A stretch of DNA of 64,000 nucleotides from Sphingobacterium daejeonense (lineage in GTDB: Bacteria > Bacteroidota > Bacteroidia > Sphingobacteriales > Sphingobacteriaceae): contig NZ_LR590470.1 of NCBI RefSeq assembly GCF_901472535.1, positions 1,922,001-1,986,000 of the forward strand. Direction: 5' to 3'. The notes below the pieces were generated by a model. It saw nothing but the letters and a program-made list of their open reading frames with translations. It was not told where the DNA came from and did no database searches. Positions 9,685 through 17,670 of the stretch are shown piece after piece. Made by a program: the position numbers and the translations under genes. Each line of letters starts with the position of its first letter. Positions within the stretch are counted from its first letter, which is position 1.

Positions 9685-9884
9685 CTGGTGTGGAAGGAAC
9701 AGGGAAATCCGTGCCTCCCAAAATTGAACATGTCAGAATTTATTTTCTGCAGAAAGATCAATCTGCTGCCTTTGCACAAGAATTCTTTGATCATTATCAA
9801 TCTAGAAACTGGAAAAACCGTCAAGGCACAAGGCTTTCAAACTGGAAATCCACCGCTTGGGAGTGGATATTAAAAGTAATTTAA
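9678..9884 (+). CDS. Small hypothetical protein of the mobile element
   Basis: 68 residues with IEHVRIYFLQKDQSAAFAQEFFDHYQSRNWKNRQGTRLSNWKSTAWEWI. The ending (EFFDHYQSRNWK...NWKSTAWEWI) resembles the C-terminal tail motif of DnaD/replication-type proteins of phages and elements, in which a short helical region recognises DNA. It overlaps the upstream HTH gene by 7 bp, so the two are likely co-translated. A strong terminator lies 25 bp after the stop. The coding nature is supported by overlap and conserved-looking composition; its function is unknown. Confidence 0.6.
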   Translation: MLTGVEGTGKSVPPKIEHVRIYFLQKDQSAAFAQEFFDHYQSRNWKNRQGTRLSNWKSTAWEWILKVI

Positions 9885-9908
9885 AAAAGTAAAACTAAAT
9901 TGGAACAG

Positions 9909-9958
9909 AAAAATGTCTCCTAACGTCCAAAAATGGAATTAAGGGGACATTTTTTAAT
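9909..9958 (+). terminator. Terminator after the HTH/small-protein operon
   Basis: AAAAATGTCTCC (9909-9920) pairs with GGGGACATTTTT (9943-9954) with one G-T wobble, followed by more T. The loop is 22 nt. Confidence 0.7.
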
Positions 9959-10367
9959 TTCTCTTGTGAAAGAAAGAAAATATCGTCAATCTAAAAAGCA
10001 GTGAATGGCTGGCACATAGATTTTTAAAATTCGATTGTGTAAATAATCCTGATTTTAAATTTTCACAAGTCAAGTTTGTTTAATTTCTATGTCATATTTT
10101 AAATATAGCTGTTCAGTTACGAACAAAATATGTTCGTAACTGAACACTTTATAATTGACAATAATATCTAATTATCTGAAAAATAGCATTTTAAGAAAAT
10201 GGCAAAATCATTGAATAGAATGTTGGAGTTAAATATATTTTTAACCATTTTGATCAAAAAATATTTCAAAACAGTTTTTATCAATAAGAAGCTGAATTTT
10301 AAATACTTGTTATAGTGCTTTCAAAAAAAATGATTGTATTTAAAAATTAACTCAGAAAATCTTTAAC
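9959..10367. other. Non-coding gap before the permease gene
   Basis: AT-rich and without a credible gene. The only striking structure is the perfect inverted repeat at 10110-10146, listed separately. The stretch should carry the promoter of the permease gene, but no clear TAnnTTTG element is evident. Confidence 0.6.
10110..10146. repeat. Perfect 16-bp inverted repeat with 5-base loop
   Basis: TGTTCAGTTACGAACA (10110-10125) and its exact complement (10131-10146) flank AAATA. There is no T run after it, so a simple terminator is unlikely. An operator, a recombination site or an old element boundary are alternatives. The inner CGAACA/TGTTCG half-sites recur in a palindrome at 20329-20344. Confidence 0.85.
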
Positions 10368-12767
10368 ATGAAAAAACTAACTCAAATTATTAGGCATCTT
10401 TTGCGGAATAGACTTTTTACCGGATTGAATATATCTGGATTAGCGATTGGGATTTCAGTATGCTGGGTTATTTTTCGACTGGTAAATTATGAATTCAGTT
10501 TTGATAGAGATCTTCCGGAAAGGGAGCATATATATAGAGTTGCAATAAGTCACTCTTCTGATGGAAATGATTCTTTTTCTGATTATGTTCCATTGGGTTT
10601 ACCACCATTTATTCAGGATTACGTATCTAGCAGTGAATTAACTGTTCCGATCTACGGCAAATATATAACCGAGGTGATCACAGCTAGTGAAAATGGAAAG
10701 TCCTCAGTCCATAATGCTCCAAATAATATAGTTGCTGTGAACACAAATTATTTTGAGCTGGTAAATTATAATTGGATAGCTGGAAGTAAATATAAAATTT
10801 TTAGTAGCCCTTTTGAGATTATTTTAACGTCATCAAGAGCAAAATTGTACTTTCCGGAATTAAAAACCGGTGAGATCATCGGGAAATCTATAATGTATGA
10901 TACAGTTCAATATACCGTCACCGGAATTGTGGAGGATCTTAAAACAGCAAGCAATTTTTCAGGAAAAGAGTTCATTGAAATTAGTAAGAGTGATTGGAAC
11001 GATTCAAATTTTTTAGGAGGATCTTCTCAAAATCAAATGTATGTGAAAGTCAGTTCAGAAAAAAACAAATCAAACCTTCTAAAAATTATCAACAATAAAT
11101 TTGAATCCGAATATGCTATTGGAGGTTATACTGAAAAAGCAAGATTTCTTTTTGTTCCACTATCGGAAGTTCATTTCTCCACCTTTATGGACAATTCTGT
11201 CGATAAAAAGACTATCTATGGAATAATTGGCATTGGTTTTTTTCTATTAACATTATCCGTCATCAATTTTATAAATATTTCAACCTCCCAAATACCTGAG
11301 AGAGCAAAGAATATAGGGATACGAAAAACAATGGGAGAAAGTATGAGGCATTTAGCATTAAGTTTTGTGTTAGAGACTATAATTATTTGTTTGGTTTCCT
11401 TCTTCTTAGCATATTTTTTAAAGGATCTACTCGTTTCTCAAATTCAAGAATATATTCCTGAAAATTTCCATTTTGTAAATGATACAAAAGAAGTTATTTT
11501 ATTTCTTATTATTTTACTAATTGTACTCGTCATCAGTACGAGTATCTATCCGATATATCTATCGAATAAGGTTCAGGTTGTAGAAGTATTAAAACATAAA
11601 TCCATAACCCATATTAAATTTGGAAACTTATCATTAAAAAAACTATTGATCGTCTTGCAATTTGTTGTTGCCCAATTTTTTGTTGTTACATCTTTACTAA
11701 TTGGATTACAGTTGAAATTTATGATGAATAAAGACTTAGGGTTTGATCATAATGCTATTGTAAACATACCGCTCCCAAATACAATCCGATCTGGATTAAA
11801 TAAAGATCCCAATGTACTCGTCAATACCTTAAAGTCAGATACTAAAATTCAGGATGTAGCATTGGGTAGAATGCCATTAAGCAAATATTATTCAGCTTTA
11901 TCTTTAAAGCATGCTGAAGGGTCAGCAATTCAAACATCTATGAAAAGTGTAGGTGACAGATATGGAAGATTATTTAACCTTAAATTACTAGCTGGTAGAG
12001 ATTTACTAATTAAAGACTCAATAAGTGGTATCGCAATTACAAGGCGCACTTCAGAAATGCTTGGTTTTGATAAACCGGCCCTAGCAATTGGCAAACGGAT
12101 TCAAACAAATGAAAGTAATATTGAGTCAAGAGAAATAGTTGGGGTTTATAACGATTTCAATAGTCGAACTTTACATGCAGAAATAGAGCCCATTTCGTTC
12201 ATAACAACTAATAACCAATTATCATTAGATTATATGAATATTAAACTGAGTCAGAATACTAAGGATTGGTCAGCTTCTATATCAACCATAGAAAAAGAAT
12301 GGAAAGCATTTTATAAGGATGGTTCTTTTAATCTTCAATTTTATGATGATAACATTAAAAAGCTTTATGATAACGATAGAAAGTTTGCTAAAATCATTAA
12401 TTCATCAGCAATAATTACAATATTTTTAAGCTGCCTAGGCTTAATTGGCTTGATTACGATTACCACCTCTCAAAGGACCAAGGAAATTGGTATTAGAAAA
12501 GTCTTGGGAAGTTCTATCAACAGAATTATTCGATTGCTCTCTATGGATTACATTATATTAATAATAGTTTCAATTCTTATCGCGACACCGATTGCTTGGT
12601 GGTTTATTAAACATTGGCTTTCTGATTTTTCATATAAAATAGCAGTAAGTTGGTGGATGTTTTCTATTCCAGCACTTGGAACTTTGTCAATTGCATTTTT
12701 AACTATGTTCTACCATTCCTTAAAAGCTGCAAAAGCCAATCCTGTAGACAGCCTTAGAGATGAGTAA
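10368..12767 (+). CDS. FtsX/MacB-type ABC transporter permease
   Basis: 799 residues, the normal length for the Bacteroidota duplicated FtsX-like permeases. The first membrane helix is at about residues 18-40 (LFTGLNISGLAIGISVCWVIF), followed by a periplasmic MacB_PCD-type domain. The first FtsX domain is at about 285-410, with the signature TSQIPERAKNIGIRKTMGES. After a helix near 425-450 and a second periplasmic domain, the second FtsX domain lies at about 680-795, with TSQRTKEIGIRKVLGSS. Such proteins work with an MacB-like ATPase in export of peptides, drugs or lipoproteins. No ATPase gene is nearby, so it is an orphan here and may use one encoded elsewhere. It is probably cargo of the island. 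Confidence 0.85.
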   Translation: MKKLTQIIRHLLRNRLFTGLNISGLAIGISVCWVIFRLVNYEFSFDRDLPEREHIYRVAISHSSDGNDSFSDYVPLGLPPFIQDYVSSSELTVPIYGKYITEVITASENGKSSVHNAPNNIVAVNTNYFELVNYNWIAGSKYKIFSSPFEIILTSSRAKLYFPELKTGEIIGKSIMYDTVQYTVTGIVEDLKTASNFSGKEFIEISKSDWNDSNFLGGSSQNQMYVKVSSEKNKSNLLKIINNKFESEYAIGGYTEKARFLFVPLSEVHFSTFMDNSVDKKTIYGIIGIGFFLLTLSVINFINISTSQIPERAKNIGIRKTMGESMRHLALSFVLETIIICLVSFFLAYFLKDLLVSQIQEYIPENFHFVNDTKEVILFLIILLIVLVISTSIYPIYLSNKVQVVEVLKHKSITHIKFGNLSLKKLLIVLQFVVAQFFVVTSLLIGLQLKFMMNKDLGFDHNAIVNIPLPNTIRSGLNKDPNVLVNTLKSDTKIQDVALGRMPLSKYYSALSLKHAEGSAIQTSMKSVGDRYGRLFNLKLLAGRDLLIKDSISGIAITRRTSEMLGFDKPALAIGKRIQTNESNIESREIVGVYNDFNSRTLHAEIEPISFITTNNQLSLDYMNIKLSQNTKDWSASISTIEKEWKAFYKDGSFNLQFYDDNIKKLYDNDRKFAKIINSSAIITIFLSCLGLIGLITITTSQRTKEIGIRKVLGSSINRIIRLLSMDYIILIIVSILIATPIAWWFIKHWLSDFSYKIAVSWWMFSIPALGTLSIAFLTMFYHSLKAAKANPVDSLRDE

Positions 12768-12770
12768 AGA

Positions 12771-12800
12771 ATTCCTGAGTTCTGATTCTCAGGAATATCC
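12771..12800 (+). terminator. Stem-loop after the permease gene
   Basis: ATTCCTGAG (12771-12779) pairs with CTCAGGAAT (12788-12796) across an 8-nt loop, starting 3 bp after the stop codon. The tail is only moderately T-rich. I see no gene in the remaining gap to 13080. Confidence 0.55.
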
Positions 12801-13080
12801 TTGTCTTTTATACACTCAGGAGTACAACGTCGTCGTGTACTGCGTGGACTATTGTTGTTGCCAAATGGAAATAAATATGAGCTGAATTCATTTATATTTA
12901 TTCCTGTTTATTTGGATTAATAGTTGACATATATGGTATAGCTAGTTTTATTCCATAAATGTCAACGTTTTAGATTTAGTAAATCAATACTAATGATTCA
13001 AGACAGGGAATTACGAATTTGATTGAAGTTTGATAAAGCAAATCAATATGAGTTCCCCTATCCTTAAGGATGCCTATCCT

Positions 13081-14373
13081 TTATCCTATTTGTTTGAGCT
13101 GTCCATCTTCAGCAAAGACGTTCGAGCGTACCTTCTCCCAAGTTTGACTGATTTTGTTCTTTTTCACTTTAGCATATCTCTGGGTTGTCCTTATGGTCTT
13201 GTGTCCGAGCATCTTGCTTACCTCCTCCAAGGAGAACCCAAATACATTTAGCATCATATCGGCAAAAGTATGCCTTGCCAAATGGGTATTGAGCTCCCTG
13301 TCCAATCCACACAGTACAGCAATTTCTTTAAGATAACCATTGTATCTGGCATTGCTGTTGACCGGTAATAAACGTCCCAAAATAATCCGGCATTCATGAT
13401 GACTATATTTTTCTATCAGCTCTTCGATGATCGGCATAACGGGGACCATTTCAGGAACTCCTGTTTTTCCTCTTTCCTTGATGAGCCATTTTTCTCCTTT
13501 GAGCCCGACCTTGATCAAATGGGAATCTGTTAAACCGTGGACATCCTGGAAAGCAAATCCTGTAAAACATTGGAATATGAAAACGTCTCTTACTTCTTCC
13601 AATCGTTTGATCGGGATAACTTTCTGCCAGAGCAGGCATACCTGATAAAATTCTAAGGGCTGGATATCGGTTTCATCTCCGCCACAACGGAATTTCTGAA
13701 TGGGGTTCTTGGTAATATTGCCACTGGACTCTGCAATGAAAAGAATTTGTTTGGTATTCTTGATCTGTTTCTTGGCAGCTGCTTCCTGCAAGACCTTTTC
13801 CCTCTCAACAGTTAGGTAACGATAGAACCGCGTTGCAAAGGAATAGTCAATATCTTGAAGATCCAGGTCTTTCTTTCCAAATGCATACTGAATGAATTCA
13901 GAGATCTTGTTCCTAGTTGATTTCCATTGCCTTAGTGTCTCGGCAGACCGGATCCCCTTATCTACCATTTCTTCAAAATTCTTTACAAAGCCGTCAGTTA
14001 TGGTAAGGATGGTAGCGGACTGTGGAACGACTTTTTTAATACTTCCTTTTCTGTGACTGGCTGGAAGACCGTTAAATACATTTCTGAGCATAATGGGGGT
14101 AATATGGGAATGTTCCATCTGCAGGATAGTGAAATGCCTCTCAAGATCGGATGAGATCTGGATGATCCGTTTATTGATGCTTCTCGCTTCTGCACCACCC
14201 TTTGCTTTTTTGGCTTCAGTATCCCATTGCTGGGCTCTTACTTTCCTGCCAATGGAGAATTCTGCTTCTGCGCCGTCAATACTAACGCGACAAATAATGG
14301 GCGCCATTCCGCTGGCATCGGCTTTCGATTTGCGGTGCCAGAACAGCACCGTTAATTTCTGGTTACTTTTCAT
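13081..14373 (-). CDS. Tyrosine recombinase (integrase) of the CTnDOT-like group
   Basis: 430 residues. The N-terminus (MKSNQKLTVLFWHRKSKADASGMAPIICRVSIDG...FSIGRKV) is the arm-binding domain of Bacteroidota integrases. A SAM-like core-binding domain covers about residues 120-215 and the catalytic domain about 230-415. HLARHTFADMML near 360 and LGHKTIRTTQRYAKV near 388-400 supply His-x-x-Arg, His and the nucleophile Tyr. The box that usually holds the first catalytic Arg reads CFTGFAFQDV, without Arg. The same loss is known for IntDOT and its relatives. The gene begins about 220 bp from the 3' end of tRNA-Lys, the usual integration target. It most likely integrates and excises the island to its left. 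Confidence 0.9.
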   Translation of the reverse strand: MKSNQKLTVLFWHRKSKADASGMAPIICRVSIDGAEAEFSIGRKVRAQQWDTEAKKAKGGAEARSINKRIIQISSDLERHFTILQMEHSHITPIMLRNVFNGLPASHRKGSIKKVVPQSATILTITDGFVKNFEEMVDKGIRSAETLRQWKSTRNKISEFIQYAFGKKDLDLQDIDYSFATRFYRYLTVEREKVLQEAAAKKQIKNTKQILFIAESSGNITKNPIQKFRCGGDETDIQPLEFYQVCLLWQKVIPIKRLEEVRDVFIFQCFTGFAFQDVHGLTDSHLIKVGLKGEKWLIKERGKTGVPEMVPVMPIIEELIEKYSHHECRIILGRLLPVNSNARYNGYLKEIAVLCGLDRELNTHLARHTFADMMLNVFGFSLEEVSKMLGHKTIRTTQRYAKVKKNKISQTWEKVRSNVFAEDGQLKQIG

Positions 14374-14443
14374 CTTTTTAAAGCTTTAAAATGTGTTCAA
14401 AAAAATGTTCTTTACATACTAGATTTCAACTACTTGAAGGTAA

Positions 14444-14494
14444 AACTGGTGCCCTAATCTACGAACTTAAAAAAGGCACCAGTTTGGGCACCAG
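14444..14494. repeat. Three copies of a 9-bp motif beside the integrase: probable arm-type att sites
   Basis: ACTGGTGCC occurs at 14444-14452, and its complement GGCACCAGT at 14474-14482 and 14486-14494. The first two form an inverted repeat; the last two are direct repeats spaced by 12 bp start to start. Lying between the integrase start codon and the tRNA 3' end, they fit arm-type binding sites for the integrase or excision factor. Confidence 0.6.
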
Positions 14495-14568
14495 TTCGAT
14501 TGGTTCGAAAAGGATAAGTTTGATACAAAAATCTGTCCTGAGCGCGGTTTTTCGGTTATTTTAACGAG

Positions 14569-14594
14569 AAAAGGCGCTATCTCTAGCGCCTTTT
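14569..14594 (-). terminator. Terminator of tRNA-Lys
   Basis: AAAAGGCGCT (14569-14578) and AGCGCCTTTT (14585-14594) form a 10-bp stem with a 6-base loop, immediately after the tRNA 3' end on the minus strand. Confidence 0.8.
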
Positions 14595-14595
14595 G

Positions 14596-14668
14596 TGATC
14601 CCGCTGGGATTCGAACCCAGGACCCATACATTAAAAGTGTATTGCTCTACCAGCTGAGCTACGGAATC
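14596..14668 (-). tRNA. tRNA-Lys (anticodon TTT)
   Basis: A 73-nt cloverleaf on the minus strand. The acceptor stem pairs GATTCCG with CGGGATC (one T-G pair). The D-arm has AGCTCAGCTGGTAGAGC, the anticodon loop is CTTTTAA and the T-arm contains GGTTCGAATCC. CCA is not encoded. The 3' half is the probable attachment site of the adjoining integrase. No second copy of the 3' end was seen in the window, so the other element end lies outside. Confidence 0.95.
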
Positions 14669-14709
14669 GTTGTTCTTTTTTCGAGAACCCTTCGTTGTTT
14701 GAAGTGATG

Positions 14710-14741
14710 CAAAGGTAGAAAAATCCTCAATATGTGCCAAA
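14710..14741 (-). promoter_or_regulatory. Bacteroidota-type promoter of tRNA-Lys
   Basis: Read on the minus strand, TTTG (14741-14738) and TACCTTTG (14717-14710) are separated by 20 bp. This matches the -33 TTTG and -7 TAnnTTTG consensus and lies about 42 bp before the tRNA 5' end. Confidence 0.7.
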
Positions 14742-15442
14742 TGTTTTGTCCTTAAATTTGTATTTGACCGAATAAGTCGCTGTTTTTCAGTTTGAAAAAT
14801 TTAATAAAAATATTGCCTTGGCATTGTAGGAAGGGCATTTTGATTATAAATAGGTGCATTTACCTCGCTTTATAGATCCGATAATCAATTTCTCCGTCCT
14901 GATCCTAAAATAATTTGATTCAGAAAACCCTGTGCTAGTTAAATTTTGCTGGTCCCAGACTAGTCTTGTTCCACTCTCGTTCCACTCTCAGTCTTCTTTC
15001 GTTCGGACCTTGTTCGGACCTTGTTCGGGTATATTCCGAAGCAGCTCCGAACGAGGTCCGAAGGAAGTCCGAACAAGAGACGAACGAGAGTGGAAGGAGA
15101 CAGGAAGGAGAGTGGAAGGAGGTTGTAAAAGACAGTAGACATAAGACATAAGACATAAGAATTTGAAAGGGGCCATTGCATGGTTGGTGGAGACACCAAC
15201 CATGGCGTTCGTTGAGTCAGCAAACTGGTTTCAAAGCACAGTCAATCCAGCGCAAGGGGCAATGCGGTCGATGGCTAGCGGAGCCTAAGTCAAACCAGCG
15301 CAAAGGTCACTGCGCAAGCATTAGCCGAAGCTGGTCCATAGCGGAGGCGAAGCCTAGGTTAGCATATGTTATAGAGAGGATGGGGAGGATTAGAGGAGCA
15401 GCACGAAAGTCAAAGCAGCATGGTGCCGGAGCCGAGGCCTAG
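14742..15442. repeat. Gene-free repeat island between tRNA-Lys and prmC
   Basis: About 700 bp without a credible gene. A large imperfect hairpin spans about 14960-15105: TTCCACTCTCGTTC (14969-14982) is exactly complementary to 15082-15095, and the interior has repeated GTTCGGACC and GTCCGAA units. AGACATA is repeated three times at 15137-15157. CATGGTTGGTG (15179-15189), loop GAGA, and CACCAACCATG (15194-15204) form a perfect hairpin. From 15210 to 15440 short repeats of CCAGCGCAA and GCGGAG type occur. Open frames here follow the repeats and are not genes. Confidence 0.7.
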
Positions 15443-16312
15443 CTAGCGACTATTGAATTTGCTTGCTTTGATCATTCTCGGTACTCCATTGATATCATTT
15501 AGCACCTTAACCTCTGAAAAACCTTTCTTGAACAGGAGTTCTTGGGTTTCTTTTGCGAGGTACTGATTGATTTCGAAATAAAGAGCTCCTTCTTTTTTGA
15601 GGTGTTTCAGGGCGAATGAGGCAATGTGATCATAAAACAACAGTGGAGCCGAATCTTCTACAAATAAGGCCGTGTGTGGCTCGAATTGCAGTACGTTGCG
15701 GTGCATATCATTCTTTTCCTGTTGTGTGATGTAGGGAGGGTTGCTGACGATAATGTCAAATAATTCAGTGTCGGCAAAGACCAAGTTCCATTCCAGGATA
15801 TCGAGGCAACGGAAATTTACTGGACTTTCGTTGTTGTTTGAGTTTTGTCTAGCGATAGCAATTGCTTCAGGGGAGATATCTACGGCCGAAACCTCTGCTT
15901 GGTTGAGGTTCTTCTTTAGGCTGATGGCAATACAGCCGGTTCCTGTGCCGATATCGATTATCTGAAGCTCCGGAGATGTATTATTTTCCTTGATGATAAG
16001 ATCGACCAATTCTTCAGTTTCTGGTCTTGGAATCAGCGTGTCCTCAGAAACAATAAATTCAAGGCCATAGAACGGTGCTTTCCCGATGATGTGCTGAACA
16101 GGCCTCCCGGATTTCAGCTGCTGCAGGAATTTCTCGAAATCTGCTGTTGTGTCATCATTGATGTCCGTCTGCAGATTCATGCTGACCTGCGTCCTTGAAT
16201 ATCCCAGAAGATGTTCAGTTACAATATTGAACAAGCTCAGGGTTTCATCCTGATCATAAATTGTTGCTAATTCTGAAAGATACTGCTGTCTTAGGGTGCC
16301 AAGGGTCTTCAT
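15443..16312 (-). CDS. prmC: Peptide chain release factor N5-glutamine methyltransferase PrmC/HemK
   Basis: 289 residues from the ATG at 16312 (MKTLGTLRQQYLSELATIYD). An N-terminal helical domain is followed by a Rossmann SAM-dependent methyltransferase. The SAM-binding loop is IDIGTGTGCIAISL, and the substrate-binding NPPY motif is in IIVSNPPYIT near residue 189. The enzyme methylates the GGQ glutamine of release factors RF1 and RF2 in the cytosol. An upstream in-frame start at 16345 would add 11 hydrophobic residues and is less likely. The gene is divergent from ribD, which starts 90 bp away, an arrangement seen in related genomes. It is uninterrupted. Confidence 0.93.
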   Translation of the reverse strand: MKTLGTLRQQYLSELATIYDQDETLSLFNIVTEHLLGYSRTQVSMNLQTDINDDTTADFEKFLQQLKSGRPVQHIIGKAPFYGLEFIVSEDTLIPRPETEELVDLIIKENNTSPELQIIDIGTGTGCIAISLKKNLNQAEVSAVDISPEAIAIARQNSNNNESPVNFRCLDILEWNLVFADTELFDIIVSNPPYITQQEKNDMHRNVLQFEPHTALFVEDSAPLLFYDHIASFALKHLKKEGALYFEINQYLAKETQELLFKKGFSEVKVLNDINGVPRMIKASKFNSR

Positions 16313-16389
16313 GGGGTAAAAGTAAAAAACAATTAGCTCAAACATTGAAAATTCTTTTTTCTTATTTCTGTTGTGTTGGGTGTAAGACC

Positions 16390-16397
16390 TATCTTTG
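16390..16397 (+). promoter_or_regulatory. Probable -7 promoter element of ribD
   Basis: TATCTTTG matches TAnnTTTG exactly and ends 4 bp before the ribD start codon. Transcription would begin near 16402-16405, so the mRNA would have almost no leader. A -33 TTG candidate lies near 16368-16372. Confidence 0.5.
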
Positions 16398-16401
16398 TAG
16401 C

Positions 16402-17442
16402 ATGCATGAAGGATATATGAAGCGTTGTTTGGAATTGGCTGTCTTGGGCGCAGGCAAGACCAGTCCTAACCCGATGGTTGGAGCGGTGATCGTCCGTGAT
16501 GACGAGATAATCGGTGAAGGATATACATCGCCTTATGGCGGTCCGCATGCTGAAGTCAATGCCGTACGGTCAGTGATCGATAAGTATGGAGAGGAGAGGG
16601 CAAGAGAGCTCTTTGAACAGAGCACGATCTATGTTAGCCTGGAACCTTGTGCACATTTTGGGAAAACACCTCCATGTGCAGACATGATCGTCGATATGGG
16701 CTTTAAAAAAGCTGTGATCGCTTGCTTGGACCCCTTTGCCAAGGTCAATGGTATGGGATTGCAGAAGTTGCAAGATGCAGGAATTGAAACTGAAGTAGGA
16801 GTTTTGGAAGAGGATGCTAAGTGGTTGAACCGTAGGTTTTTTACCAAGTTAAAAGAATTCCGGCCTTATGTAATTCTGAAATGGGCCGAGACATCGGATG
16901 GCTACTTTGCACCACTTGAGGGGCAACGATGGATCAGTAATAATGCCAGCAAGCAACTTGTGCATAAATGGCGTTCCGAAGAAGATGCCATATTGGTAGG
17001 CAAGAGAACCGCCCAATTGGACAACCCAAGCCTTACCGTGCGCGAATGGGTAGGCAGGAACCCCAAGAGAATCTTGATCGACAAGAACCTAGAACTGCCA
17101 GAAAACTTGGCTATTTTCAACGATGATGCCGAAACGATTATTTTCAATGCCAAGAAAACAGATTGGAAAGGCAACCGGAAATATATTGAGCTCGAGAACT
17201 TTGATCTTTATTTGCCACAGCAGATTCTATATCAATTGTATCTGATGGATATTCAGTCGATTATCGTTGAGGGGGGCAAGAAAACGTTGGATCTTTTTAT
17301 TGCTGCCGGTCTTTGGGATGAGGCGAGGATTTTTATTGGAGCTGATTCCTGGGGCGAAGGTATCAAAGCACCAGAAATCGAAGGAGAGCTGGTCGAAGGA
17401 ACAATGGTAGGCAATGACAGGTTGATGATCATTAGACGGTAG
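16402..17442 (+). CDS. ribD: Riboflavin biosynthesis bifunctional deaminase/reductase RibD
   Basis: 346 residues. The N-terminal deaminase has the zinc motif PHAEVNAV near residue 49 and LEPCAHFGKTPPCADMI near 79-95. The C-terminal reductase starts near residue 150 (RPYVILKWAETSDGYFAP) and includes an IIVEGGKKTLDLFI motif. It converts 2,5-diamino-6-ribosylamino-pyrimidinone 5'-phosphate to the ribitylamino-uracil phosphate in riboflavin synthesis. The start at 16402 (MHEGYMKRCLELA) aligns with other RibD N-termini. It is followed by a repeat-filled gap with no further rib genes. Confidence 0.95.
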   Translation: MHEGYMKRCLELAVLGAGKTSPNPMVGAVIVRDDEIIGEGYTSPYGGPHAEVNAVRSVIDKYGEERARELFEQSTIYVSLEPCAHFGKTPPCADMIVDMGFKKAVIACLDPFAKVNGMGLQKLQDAGIETEVGVLEEDAKWLNRRFFTKLKEFRPYVILKWAETSDGYFAPLEGQRWISNNASKQLVHKWRSEEDAILVGKRTAQLDNPSLTVREWVGRNPKRILIDKNLELPENLAIFNDDAETIIFNAKKTDWKGNRKYIELENFDLYLPQQILYQLYLMDIQSIIVEGGKKTLDLFIAAGLWDEARIFIGADSWGEGIKAPEIEGELVEGTMVGNDRLMIIRR

Positions 17443-17455
17443 GTCTTAGAACAAG

Positions 17456-17670
17456 CTAAAACAAGTATGCCACACCTACGGCGTTGGTGTTTGAAGCGAT
17501 TTTCATTTCTATAGATATTTCATGCCGATGGCATTTAAGAGATATTTCATGCCTCCGGCATTTCACCCCGATAGGGTTTTCCCGCCGTGGCAGGTGTCTC
17601 CACCTGCCGCTGAAAAATATGCCTATGGCCTTTTCTATAATAGTTGCACCCCTACAGGGTTGCATGGTGT
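17456..17670. repeat. Array of short hairpin modules downstream of ribD
   Basis: Successive small stem-loops with 3-4 base loops follow each other: ATGCC-GAT-GGCAT, ATGCC-TCC-GGCAT, ACCCC-GAT-AGGGT, GGCAGGTG-TCTC-CACCTGCC and ACCCC-TAC-AGGGT. The two first modules share the lead AGATATTTC. No gene is present. This resembles REP-like intergenic repeats. Confidence 0.7.

Noticed and set aside
14596..14668. A second copy of the tRNA 3' end inside the window as the other element border
   Set aside because: I looked for GGGATTCGAACCC-like sequence between 1 and 13 kb and found none, so the left border is not assigned.
14932..15442. Several overlapping open frames on both strands
   Set aside because: They follow the intergenic repeats, overlap each other in all frames and give repetitive Ser/Arg/Glu-rich translations.
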